A stretch of 64,000 nucleotides of DNA, taken from the NCBI GenBank assembly GCA_949358305.1, contig OX442314.1, forward strand, positions 6,205,087 through 6,269,086, in the 5' to 3' direction. Under the pieces are notes generated by a model. The model searched no databases. It had not been told where the DNA came from and saw only the letters and a program-made list of their open reading frames with translations. This document shows, one piece after another, positions 23,757 to 33,600 of this stretch. A program made the position numbers and the translations under genes. How positions within the stretch are numbered: the stretch's first letter is position 1; every line of letters begins with the position of its first letter. The stretch comes from Strigamia acuminata (lineage: Eukaryota; Arthropoda; Chilopoda; Geophilomorpha; Linotaeniidae).

Positions 23757-25325
23757 TTACTCGTGTCTGTCCCGATGCCTCCGATCCCGATCGCGATTGC
23801 GGTGCCTCAGATGCCTCAGATGCCTCAGATATCGATGGCTCAGAGACCCGTGCCTCCGATCGCCGTGCCTCAGAGGATCCCCGTGCCTCGAATCCGACCT
23901 CCGCTCACTTCCCTTCTGGCTCCCTCTCCCTCTCCCTCTCCCTCTCGTCCTCGACTTCTCTCTCTCTCTATCAGGAGTCGACGGCCTCGCTTTGCGCAAT
24001 CGCCTCTGCACCGATGGCTTCTGACCCGGCCGTTGGCCCGGCGCCAAACTCGGTTTGCGCACGCGCCTCTGAATCTGCGTGCCGCCGTCGCGCGACGGCC
24101 TCTTGGACGGCCTCCGCCTTTGAATCGTGGACCTCGTCACCGGTTTATGAACCCGCCTCTGCACCGTCGCCCTGCGCTCCGGCGTCGGTCTCCGCACTCG
24201 CCTCTGCACCGTCGCCCGCCTGTACGGCGACTGTCTCTGCACTCGCCTCTGAATCGATCTGTGCACGGCCGACGATTCCTCGAACGTATTCGTCGGTCGA
24301 TTGGTCTTGAGAAATGGCCCCTCTCTCTGTACTGGTCCGTGGCCCGGCTTCTTTACTGGTCCGTGGCCTGGTTTCTGTCCTGGTCCGTGGCCTACCTTGC
24401 GTACTGGCTTATTCTGTACTGGCCTTCGTACTGGTCTGTGGTAGCTCGGTCTCTCTCTTTTTAGTGCTCCGTAGTCGGGCCGCTTTGCTGGTCTGCGCCT
24501 GGGCCTGCGCACAGATCTGCGCACGTGTCTGTACACCGACTCGCGCCCGTGCCTGTGGATGTGCACCGACGTGCTCGAGTTGCTGTCGAACGATCTGCGC
24601 AGCGTGCAGTCGTTTAATCTGTTTCTGCGTTTGCGCCACTTGTCCGCTTTGCTGCTGCGTTCCGAGCCCTGCACCGATTTCTTGAACGAACTCGGCACTG
24701 ATTTGTCGAACGAACTCTCCGACGTAATCCGCTCCAGTCGCTTCGCTTTACGCTTGCGCCATTTGTTGTCCGATCTGTGCGCGTAGGAACTGCGATTCGT
24801 CGTGTCGACCGAACTCTCGAACGATTCCCCGTGGCCGTAGAACAATCTCTTGACGGAATTCTCCACCGACAAACTATCGTCCGATTTGCGTCTTTTATGC
24901 CGGTTCAGGCTCCGCTTGCGCTTCTTGTACGAACTTCTAAACGAACTTGGCAACGATCTGTCGACGGAACTGCCGACCGACGCGCCCCTTTTCGCCGCTT
25001 TGCGCTTCGGCTTTTGCTCCGGCTTGTGGCTGTTCGCCGATTTGCGACTCGTCCTTTCCACCGATTTGCGCACTGGCTGCCGCACCGGTTTGTTGATGCG
25101 CTTCTTCACCGCTTTTTTCACTTTCCGCTTCTTAACTGCTTTTTTGCCGGCCTTTCCAGCTTGTGCGTGCACGGACTTGCGACGTTGCCGGCCTCCAGGT
25201 CCTCCAGGCCCACCAGGCCCGTTATTTAGTTCCCAAACCGACCACGACCCCGAAACTGGCTCCTCCTGTCCGCTGGTCCCCGAACTGGCCCCCGAACAGG
25301 CCACGACCTCGAAAATTGTTGTTGT
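23757..25325 (-). CDS. very basic Arg/Lys/Ser/His-rich protein, unrecognised
   Basis: A single open frame of over 515 codons ends at TAA 23757-23759. The protein is dominated by Arg, Lys, Ser, Pro and His. It has recurring ATVQRRVRRP-like units in the middle, a GHGPGQKPGHGPVKKPGHGP stretch, a GGPGGPGG run near the N-terminus, RGRGRGRG, and an RDRDRRHRDRH tail. The frame is open up to a TAA at 25326-25328 and contains no ATG at all (GTG at 25304 is not a plausible start), so an upstream first exon is required. One candidate is ATG near 25443 (MVNPKITTPKP) joined by a short intron ending ...TTTTCGAG, but the donor is weak. The composition resembles RS-type RNA-binding or sperm chromatin proteins; I cannot assign a function. 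The 3' end is partly duplicated at 22590-22630. Confidence 0.5.
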   Translation of the reverse strand, partial: TTTIFEVVACSGASSGTSGQEEPVSGSWSVWELNNGPGGPGGPGGRQRRKSVHAQAGKAGKKAVKKRKVKKAVKKRINKPVRQPVRKSVERTSRKSANSHKPEQKPKRKAAKRGASVGSSVDRSLPSSFRSSYKKRKRSLNRHKRRKSDDSLSVENSVKRLFYGHGESFESSVDTTNRSSYAHRSDNKWRKRKAKRLERITSESSFDKSVPSSFKKSVQGSERSSKADKWRKRRNRLNDCTLRRSFDSNSSTSVHIHRHGRESVYRHVRRSVRRPRRRPAKRPDYGALKRERPSYHRPVRRPVQNKPVRKVGHGPGQKPGHGPVKKPGHGPVQREGPFLKTNRPTNTFEESSAVHRSIQRRVQRQSPYRRATVQRRVRRPTPERRATVQRRVHKPVTRSTIQRRRPSKRPSRDGGTQIQRRVRKPSLAPGQRPGQKPSVQRRLRKARPSTPDREREKSRTRGRGRGRGSQKGSERRSDSRHGDPLRHGDRRHGSLSHRYLRHLRHLRHRNRDRDRRHRDRHE

Positions 25326-25673
25326 TTATTGGTAATATGAAATGAGCCTCGATTTCGCCACCACCTCGAAACTGGCCCGACTACTGGCACGCTACTGGAC
25401 CTTTGATTACTGGTTTTGGTGTCGTGATTTTTGGATTGACCATGGCCACGGACCCGTCCCCTAAATCCTAGGAACAGTTCCCAAATTGGCCAGTATGAGA
25501 ACAGTCCCTACATACTGGCCCTAGAACTGGCCCTATTCATGTGTACAGAATGTTGCTAAGCGACCGTAGCGATTCATTGTTTCTAGTCGCAGGGCGGAAC
25601 TTTAAGCTGGAATAATTGAGGTCGTTTTTTCGAGTAAAAATTTAAAATTTATTTTTTATTTTTGTACAATATT
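25326..25673. other. intergenic spacer with GGCCAGT-type repeats
   Basis: This spacer contains several TGGCC/GGCCAGT motifs resembling the N-terminal coding repeats of the basic gene. It probably also holds that gene's missing first exon and promoter. The ALKBH1 3' end lies at its right edge. Confidence 0.35.
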
Positions 25674-26921
25674 TTATCTGTGGGGAAACACTTGTCGGAC
25701 ATTTAGATTCAATCTCGATTGCGCGATGCAGTTCTTTACGTGGATCCATTCGGGCCTTTCGTGCTCGTGGTTGTCAATTTCGAGCCACGGTGTCGCTCCG
25801 CTCGATAAAACCCTAGGAACTGCGTGGTACGACAAACGTGATTGGCCGCTCATCACCACGACGTCACCGCTGTTCAGCAAAATGGCCGACGGTTCCTCGT
25901 TCGTCGTTTGGCCGCCCAAAAGAAATATCGCGGGCGAACCAAAACTAAAAAATAAAATAAAACAAAATAAATAAATAAGTAATTATATATTTTTTTTTAC
26001 TCTTTAAACCTAATAGAAAATAAAGGCGCGTCTAAATCGAATTCGGAACGGTCCACGTGACCAGCTAAAGTCGAATCCAAGTGATAGAAATTCACAATGG
26101 CCGCCTCGGCAAAATAAGGCGGAAATTGCAGTATTTTCGCGAAAAATCGAGTTAGAGATGCAAGATCGATCGGAAACGGCGTGTGATGATCGAGAGAATA
26201 AACCTGCAGTTAAAAAAAAACGAAAATAATCAATTTTTCTCGCTTTTTATTCGGTTTTTTCAATTTTTTCTTGTATACTTTTGTGTCCCAATTGTGATGA
26301 TAACCCAATGTCGTCCATCTGAGGTATTTCCACGTGTGTACGGCATTCCTGGCGCATTAAAATCGAGTTTTACATTGAATTAATCGGGAAATATTGTTCA
26401 TTTATTCTCATACTTTGACCAAATGTGTTTTTTCCCGGTTTTATTTACATCCAAGTTGGTGACGTTTGGGGCATTTGGGTAATCCAAATAGCACCTTTGG
26501 ATCCAATATTGCTGACCAGCAGCCGTAAATGGATTGGTAATAAATATTAAACCTAAATTAAAGTGAAAATTAATTGAAATTTGATGAAAATTACAATTTT
26601 TTCGATTTATTTTTGCCTTCGTGTTTGTTTGATTTGTAAATTTTCCATTCCGAAGGAGAAATTAAGCCGATTTCGTCTAGTTCTGAGCGTTCAATCTCAC
26701 GGGAGTCGAAATTATGTGGAAAAATGTGAAAGTCATGTTTCTGTAAATAAAATTGAAAAATAATTAAATACATGTGAAATGATGATAATTTTATTATTTA
26801 ATTTTTTTACTTCCGGGTCTTGATCCGTTAAATTGACTACACGAGATAAATCGGGCGAATCGACTTTCCTCTTGTAATATTTAAAAACCTTTTTAAAATT
26901 GTTGATTTCACTGGAAGTCAT
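25674..26921 (-). CDS. ALKBH1: ALKBH1, Fe(II)/2-oxoglutarate nucleic-acid dioxygenase
   Basis: ALKBH1 oxidatively demethylates nucleic acids, including tRNA m1A and mitochondrial tRNA positions in animals. Six exons read on the minus strand: 26921-26811, 26740-26617, 26552-26414, 26348-26279, 26203-26010 and 25944-25674, summing to 302 residues in frame. Motifs: YLRWTTLGYHHNWDTK; STLAGHVDRSE with the HxD iron ligands; SFGSPAIFLLGG; NSGDVVVMSG; YHAVPRVL with the second His; and RLNLNVRQV with the 2-oxoglutarate arginines. The active-site residues I can check are present. It is shorter than human ALKBH1 (389 aa, recalled). The intron after 26617 appears to start with GC (GAAG|GCAAAA), the only option that keeps frame. 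It is head to head with the CCDC167-like gene, 158 bp apart. Confidence 0.9.
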
Positions 26922-27079
26922 TTAATATGTTTAGCACCAACGAGCAAATTCAAGCAGACGGCCATTTGTAATTTAAAATGATGTTCCGATAATCCTGAAA
27001 TCAATCTTATGACGTCAGAAAAAATGATAAAATCTGTGATAAGTCGATGGAATTTGACGTTTTTATGTTTAATTTAAAG
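26922..27079. promoter_or_regulatory. 158-bp bidirectional promoter interval, ALKBH1/CCDC167-like
   Basis: Only 158 bp separate the divergent start codons at 26921 and 27080. Both promoters and both 5' UTRs must fit or overlap here. I see no clear named motif. Confidence 0.55.
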
Positions 27080-27550
27080 ATGGCGGATCACTCGGACCAC
27101 TGCTTGATGCACAGGGTGAGAAATCGTTTTATTTTTCGATGTTAAATAAAAGTTTTAATCGCAAACATTTTATTTTTAAGATCGCTGAAGCGAAAACCAC
27201 GATAGATGAAAGCCAAAGGATTGTAGATCTTCTGGAAAAAAAGTTACAGCAAAGTCTATTACCGGAGAGTGAAAGGTGCTCGTTTTGAAATTAATTTGTA
27301 TTTGTTTATCAATTTTTAATGTTTACAGAAATGGTATCATGAAGGAATTGACCGAAATCAAAAGGGAGTTATGTAAAAAAGGTTTGAAAATTTTAAAGTA
27401 AAAATTATTTATCGAATTTTAATTTTTTTTCTGTTCTGAAATTTTATTTTAGAAAGAAGTCTCGAATCGTTCCACCAATGGAGTCGGAAATCACATCTGC
27501 TCGTTTTCTTCGTGGTTTTTGTTATTTTCATGACATATTTATTTAGCTAG
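27080..27550 (+). CDS. CCDC167-like small tail-anchored coiled-coil protein
   Basis: Four exons (27080-27115, 27181-27275, 27329-27381, 27453-27550) give 93 residues ending at TAG. Residues about 13-65 form a heptad-like helical stretch (IAEAKTTIDESQRIVDLLEK, then LLPESER, then IMKELTEIKRELCKK). A hydrophobic C-terminal helix (HLLVFFVVFVIFMTYLF) predicts a tail anchor. Human CCDC167 (97 aa, recalled) has the same order: LEEKL, L-x-PE-xR, KE-x3-L, a KELKFLR-like block and a terminal membrane helix. Family membership is therefore likely but by weak similarity. Its role is poorly known. Confidence 0.65.
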
Positions 27551-28038
27551 AAATCAATTTGTAAAAAAAAATTCACATTTTTCTACGGCGCTTTTGCTAA
27601 AAAAAAAAATTATTTTTTTAAAAAAAATAAATAAAAATCGTGAAAAAACTTAAAAAAGTCGTCAGAAAATGTTAAAATTCACATTTAAAATAGTTAATCC
27701 AAGCAATTCCAATCAAATTTATGCAAATTTAATCAAAAAACATAAAAAAATAAAAATAAATACTCTTGAACCTGGATCAGAAACAAAAATATCACAAAAT
27801 TAATGATAAAATATCTCAAAATACAAAGAAAAAGAATTATTAAAAAATTAATTCACTAAAATTCAATTTATATGAATAAAACACACCCAAAAGTGAAAAT
27901 CCGCAAAACACGTGCACGAAGTGTCATATGATGCGCCACCTTACGTTCACAGTCTTAGCCCGGCGTTTTCCCTGGTCAAAAATAGAAAACATGGAATTCC
28001 GTTAGACTTCGAACCGAGTGTCAATTCACCAGGCAAAA
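27551..28038. other. spacer before the cyclin gene
   Basis: An A/T-rich spacer of 488 bp. CACGTG occurs near 27909-27914 (AACACGTGCACG), about 125 bp upstream of the cyclin start. No other gene is seen. Confidence 0.45.
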
Positions 28039-30089
28039 ATGGAGCGGAGAAGCGCGAGAAATTACAAAACTTTGGCCGAAAACAAGAAAAAGGAACAGCT
28101 AAAAAGGGCCGCAAAGGACGACGACGAAGGAAACTTGGTCAAAAAAATGGTAAAAAAAATACCAAAAATTCCAGACCGACTAATTAAACTTATTAATTAA
28201 GTTAAATCAATTTTTATTAGAGAAAACCTCTCGTGGATCGAAGTAAACAGAACCCGCCATTGCAGTTGCAGCACACTCTTGCTAACCCTAACGTGAGAGT
28301 GTTGCGGAATAAAGTCATTTTGATTAAAAATCCACCGGGTAATATAAAAAAAATTGAAATAACATTTTAAAAAATATTTAATGTTGTGTTTTTATTAATT
28401 TTTAGCCGCGAAAACGAGACGGAATAATAATAATAATAATAAAGCGGAAAATGTTGCGCAGAAAGTGCAGCGTCGATTTCGACCGATCACGGTCGCGGAT
28501 TTGATTGGGGAAGAAGCAATTCTTAGTCAATTTAGTTGTTTTAAAGGTTAAATTTATCGTTTTATTTGTCAATTAGTTGATTTTTAATCTGTTTTTAATT
28601 TTTAGATGATTGTTGTTCGAAGAAATTATGCGTAAAGGTGAAATTACCGGAGAAAATGAAGTTGCTGCCGCAAAAATTCAATTTTTCGAGCCATCTTGAT
28701 GGTCAGGATTTAACCGAGGATATCATGGAATATTTGTTTAATTTAGAAGTTCGCCGGCAAATGTCGCACGATTATTTTTTAATGGAGATATCGTGTATTT
28801 CCAGTCATATGAGAGCGGTTCTTATCGCCTGGCTGATCGAAATTCAAGTATTTGAGCAGAACATTGCGTTTTGTTTGGAAATTGTTTATAAATATTTTGT
28901 TTGTTTAGGATTCTCTGGGTCTCACGCAAGAAACGCTTTACCTCACTGTCATGGTTGTGGATCGGATTTTGTGCATGAACGAGTTGTCGCTGAATGTTTT
29001 GCAGTTGTTGGGAATTGCGGCGTTGTTTCTAATCGCCAAATTAGAGGAACGATTTCCACCAGAGGTAAAAATGGGATGGACGGAAAAAATGTTTTATTTT
29101 AAATACAAGTGTGCATTTTTTACAAAAACAGACATTTTTCATGCAAATGCTTCTTTTTTATGCAAATACATCTTTTTCTTGCAGAAATAACATTAAAAAG
29201 GTTATTTTCCATGCAAAAATGGACATAAATCGTGCAAATACACATTTTTCTTTCAAAAATGGATATTTTTCCTGCAAAAAAAGGACATTTTTCATGCAGA
29301 AAGTGCAAAAAAGTTATTTTCAGAGAAATTAATGTTTAATAAATATAAATTTTCAGGTCAGAAAATTGGTTTCTCTTACAAATAACTACTACACGTATAC
29401 GCATTTGATTCTAATGGAGAGATACATTTTGAGGAAACTGAAATTCGATTTGATAATGGCCGAACCAATGTGTTTTTTGAATAGGTTTATTCAAAACGTC
29501 AAAAACGCCACCACTGTGAGTACCAAACACAGAATCATTGATTAGTCAAACTTTTTTTCTTTTTAAATGTGCAGGTCAAGTATTTAAGCATGTATTTCTT
29601 GGACACGTTTTTGCTGAACAAGGAATCGGCGGTGCTGTTGCCCTCGCATTTATCCGCCGCCGCTTTCTGGCTGTCGTGCTGCGTCGTGTTCGGTCCACGG
29701 GCAGACACGTGGGAAAGCGTCCTCGCCTACTATTTCACCAACTGTGACGACCTCAACGAGATCGGCTTGAAAATGCTCACGTTTTTACTCAAAGTCGAGA
29801 ATTCTCCATACCAAGTAAATTTCACTCAGAAAAATTAATTAAATTTCCAAAATTTAATTTTCAAAATTAAATTTCCAAAATTAAATTTTGAAAATTAAAT
29901 TTTCAAAGTTAAATTTTGAAAATTTTGAAAATTTTCAAAATTAATCTTTTTGGATTCTAGGCTGTCAAAGAGAAGTATAGCTGCAAGTCTAAATTCGGAG
30001 GTGTAAGTGTGATGCCTGAAATGGCGACCGGTCCGTTGCAAGCACTCTTCAAAGTGATATCGAAACAGGGCAAATCCACTCGTGTGTAA
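28039..30089 (+). CDS. B-type mitotic cyclin
   Basis: B cyclins activate CDK1 at mitosis. Eight exons (28039-28149, 28221-28338, 28406-28546, 28606-28847, 28909-29064, 29357-29515, 29575-29814, 29961-30089) give 431 residues ending at TAA. The cyclin box starts near residue 190 (SHMRAVLIAWLIEIQ), followed by LTQETLYLTVMVVDRIL, IAALFLIAKLEERFPPEV and LILMERYILRKLKFDL. The equivalents of cyclin A Asp240, Lys266 and Glu295 are present. The C-terminal fold has FLLPSHL-like SAVLLPSHLSAAAFWLS and KYSCKSKFGGVS. The usual MRAIL(I/V)DW signature has Ala in place of Asp. I see no KEN box and no clear RxxLxxxxN destruction box in the basic N-terminal ~150 residues. Whether it is B1-like or B3-like I cannot settle. 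Confidence 0.85.
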
Positions 30090-30626
30090 ATGTAACTTAT
30101 TGGAAAAACAAAACAAATGTGTTGAATCATGAAGATGAGGATAAATAATAAGAATAATTTCCTTCGTTCTATTTGTATTTTTCTTTTATATGTCAATGTG
30201 TTAGTAATAACTCTCTAGAAAAACAGTTTGACTCGAATGAAGTAAACAGAACAATATTTTAAGCCATTTCTAAGTCCAAATTTATTCGATTTACGAAAAA
30301 CAACAAAATAAAAGCATTAGGCCATTGCGTTATTACGACGCCATTACGAGATAAAAACAAAGGGGAATCGTGCACCCGTTAGCGCAGTTTCCATAGCAAC
30401 GAAAGAAACATCTCAGAAAATGGCGCGTGAATGTTTAGTTTTAATTTAACCAATCCATCGAGTCAATCTGCTTCGAAAAATCATGGCAAATAACAAAACT
30501 GAACGCCATCTTTATTTTATTACCGTATGCTATATTTACAAATGATTTTCTGTACAACAAAAAAACACAAAAGAAAGAAAGAAAGATTAGAAAAAAAAGA
30601 CAAACAAAAATAATAATTTCTTCAAT
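30090..30626. other. convergent 3' spacer, cyclin and NAA40
   Basis: The 3' UTRs of the convergent cyclin (+) and NAA40 (-) genes lie here. ATAAATAATAAGAATAA near 30138-30155 is a possible plus-strand polyadenylation region. No further gene is seen. Confidence 0.5.
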
Positions 30627-33600
30627 TTATTTCTCCGGCGCATCCAAATCATTTTGCATTTCCTCGTCGCCGCCATTTTCCGTTTTCTCCACATCGGCGT
30701 TCAAATTGGGCTCGAGCAGCTCGACGGGCACACTGAACCGCTCCTCGTCGTTCTTGTCCTTGTCCTTGTCGGTCGCGCACTCCAAATTCGGCTCGAGCAA
30801 CTCGACCGGCACGCTGGACCGGTCGTCGTCGTTTTTGTCGGTCGCGCGCTCCAAATTCGGCTCGAGCATCCACTCGTCCATCTGCGGCGATTTGTCTTTG
30901 ACGTTCGGGGCGTATTCCAAGTTGGGCTGCGACAGGGTCGAGTGGTCGGGCACCGAGTGCGGGGCTTGTACGCTGGCGGTCACGTGGCTGAGGATTGCTT
31001 TGATTTTGGGCGCGATATCGCGAGCGGAGGCGGAGGCGGAGGCGGAGGCGATGGGGGGAGACTGTTGGTGTTCGTTTTGGGCGCAGTCGGGTGTCGGGCT
31101 GCGGTTAGAGCGGTAATTGTCTAAAGAGTAATGCATTCTGATTCGTAAGCAAGATGAGGCAGCTTGTCGAGATAACTGTTTGCTCCTACTTTGGTCTGGT
31201 CTGTAGATGATTTTTTTGCTCAGGATCTCGTAGCTGGTGCGGCGGCACGACGGCGACGTTTCGTCCACTTCGTATCTCAGTTTCTTCGCGAAGAAATTGC
31301 GCCCGACGACGTTGTGCTTGAACACGGTCAGCATCACTTTCTTCATGCGGTTCCTGGCGCGATTCAAACAGATTAGAGAAAAAAGTTTTTGTCTTATTTA
31401 ATGAGGTGCGTGCAAACTTTCTGTTAATAGCGTTTATGCCGTTTACTGTACTCGTACAGTCGAAACTCTTTATAACGAATCGCAAGGGACCCGAAAAATC
31501 GATTCATTATAAAAAGTTTCGACTGTATTTCTACGAATGTGGAATTTCACCAATGTGCCAATTTTGACAACATGTTGTTCAAAATTGGCTCACCCTATTG
31601 CCAATTTCTATTTCATTATATTTAAGCTGTAAAATAGAATAAAATAGAAATTGATAAAAAAGAGTGTGCCGATTTTGCAGCTGGGTCAACTAAACATTTT
31701 GAATTAAAGGTCGCTTTCGAATACAAGCCACCTTCGGTTAGAAGTAGGCCTGTGCAAATTTGCGATATATTGCAATATCGCAGCTAAAGTAGTCGGTAGC
31801 TGTCGTTTGCAAAATATTGCAATATCGCATATCGCCAGTGTTGTATCTCGTTCACCAAATCGTGAACTAGTTCATGTTCGCGTTCATCACCGTGTGAACT
31901 AGTTCATGTTCACTACAATTTTTTTCAAAGTGAACTTGAACCAATAGTTCAGTTTTTTTTATGGTTTGTAGTTTGCAGATGGAAAAAACACACTTTTTTT
32001 TAGTAAAGCAGTCGTTTTCATTGATTTTAATGACCAAAATGCCTGTTTCCGCCGTTTTCATTGTAAAAAGTGATCAAAATGAATGTTTTGATGATGCAGA
32101 CGTCATCAAACCATTTAAAACTGATGCAAAAAGTTACGTTTTTGCAACATTTTTATCATCAAACATGGTGAACGCGAACTTCGTTCAAGTTCACTCTTAA
32201 AAGTGAAGAAAGTTTGTTTTTTGCATTCACTTGTAAAAAGTGAACTAGTTTGCGAACTTAGTTCGTGTTCGATACATCACTGCATATCGCAATATACGAG
32301 TATTGCGACACGCGATATATGCAATTTACCGAATGTCTTGCGAATACATTTGCTTAATTTTATTTTCACATTTTTAATTTCAATTGGTTTTTTAATACAT
32401 TTTTTAAAAATTAGTTTCTTTTGGCATGCCATTTGGTGTGTTGCAATGAATTGCGATTACACCGCTCATTCTCTGCGATATATCGCAAATAAATGGCCCA
32501 ACTGCAGTATCGCATTCGCATTCGCTTCAAAGAGTAATCACACAGGCCTAATTACAAGTCATGGCAAAAATTTGTGCATGCAATTCTAAGCTGCGACTTC
32601 AATTCAAAGAAATACAGTGCACAAACAGCCAAAATTCTAAGCAAAATCGCACATAACCATGAATGTGTGCACCGCACGTAGCACATGCAAGTCTGACCCC
32701 TCAATCTGAATTTTGAATTTGGTTGTAAAAACAAAAAACCGGCATAAACCATTTCAAAAACATCTCCAGTGTGTACTTTTTGTTTTTCCGTTCGCATAAC
32801 ACGAACCCACTTACTGTTTGGCTATTAATTCCAGAATTAACATCAAATACTGTCCGAGGCCCACTCTGCGCACCGATTCGTTCAACTGAATCTCATAACT
32901 AGAAAAAAATACAATCCAATTCTCAGAAAATTAATTAATTAATTTCTCCCAAAAACTCGACGAATCAATTCGTACCAATACAAAACTTCGATGCCGTAAT
33001 CCAAATCAAATCGAAAGTGCACGAACGCCACGTTCTGGCCTTCCGCGGTCCTCACGATCAAATACCACGCTTTTTTATTGGTCAGCTCCTCCATCTTGAT
33101 CTTCTCGCTCCATCCCCACTCGCTCTGCTCGTAACTACGAAGAAAAATACCAATAAAGTCGATGATTTAAATCGAAATTATAAATACAATACAACGCACA
33201 GCGTGTGCATGTTCTCCCTGGTTAAGGCCAGTGCCCACGAAATGGTCGATCGGTTCAACTCGGTCACTTTGTGGCAACTAATCAACAGGTTTTGGCTGTG
33301 CAAAAATTAGAAAAATTAAAAAAAAATTATTTTCATTTTTATTTATTTATTTATTTTGTACCCGCTTTGAGTGTATCTTTTAAATGCTGTTAGTTGAGAG
33401 AGCTGATTCGTTTTCTGGTTAGCAGCGTCGACTAGCATTTGCGCAGTCGCAAATGGGTAATTTTCAGCCTAAATGCAATGGAATGTTGGTTAGTTCTTGC
33501 GCTTTGTTTTCCTTTTGTTTTCGTGCGTCTTACCGTACAATACGGCGAATAGAATCCCTTGTCGACGATGCGATCGCTTTTCTGAAATTGGATAAGTTTT

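Noticed and set aside
25302-25304. GTG as the start codon of the basic ORF
   Set aside because: Nuclear animal genes rarely use GTG; an upstream spliced ATG exon is more likely.
23763-25335. Plus-strand frames of 75-233 codons opposite the basic ORF
   Set aside because: Leu/Arg/Ala-rich shadows of the GC-rich minus-strand frame; none is as long or uninterrupted.
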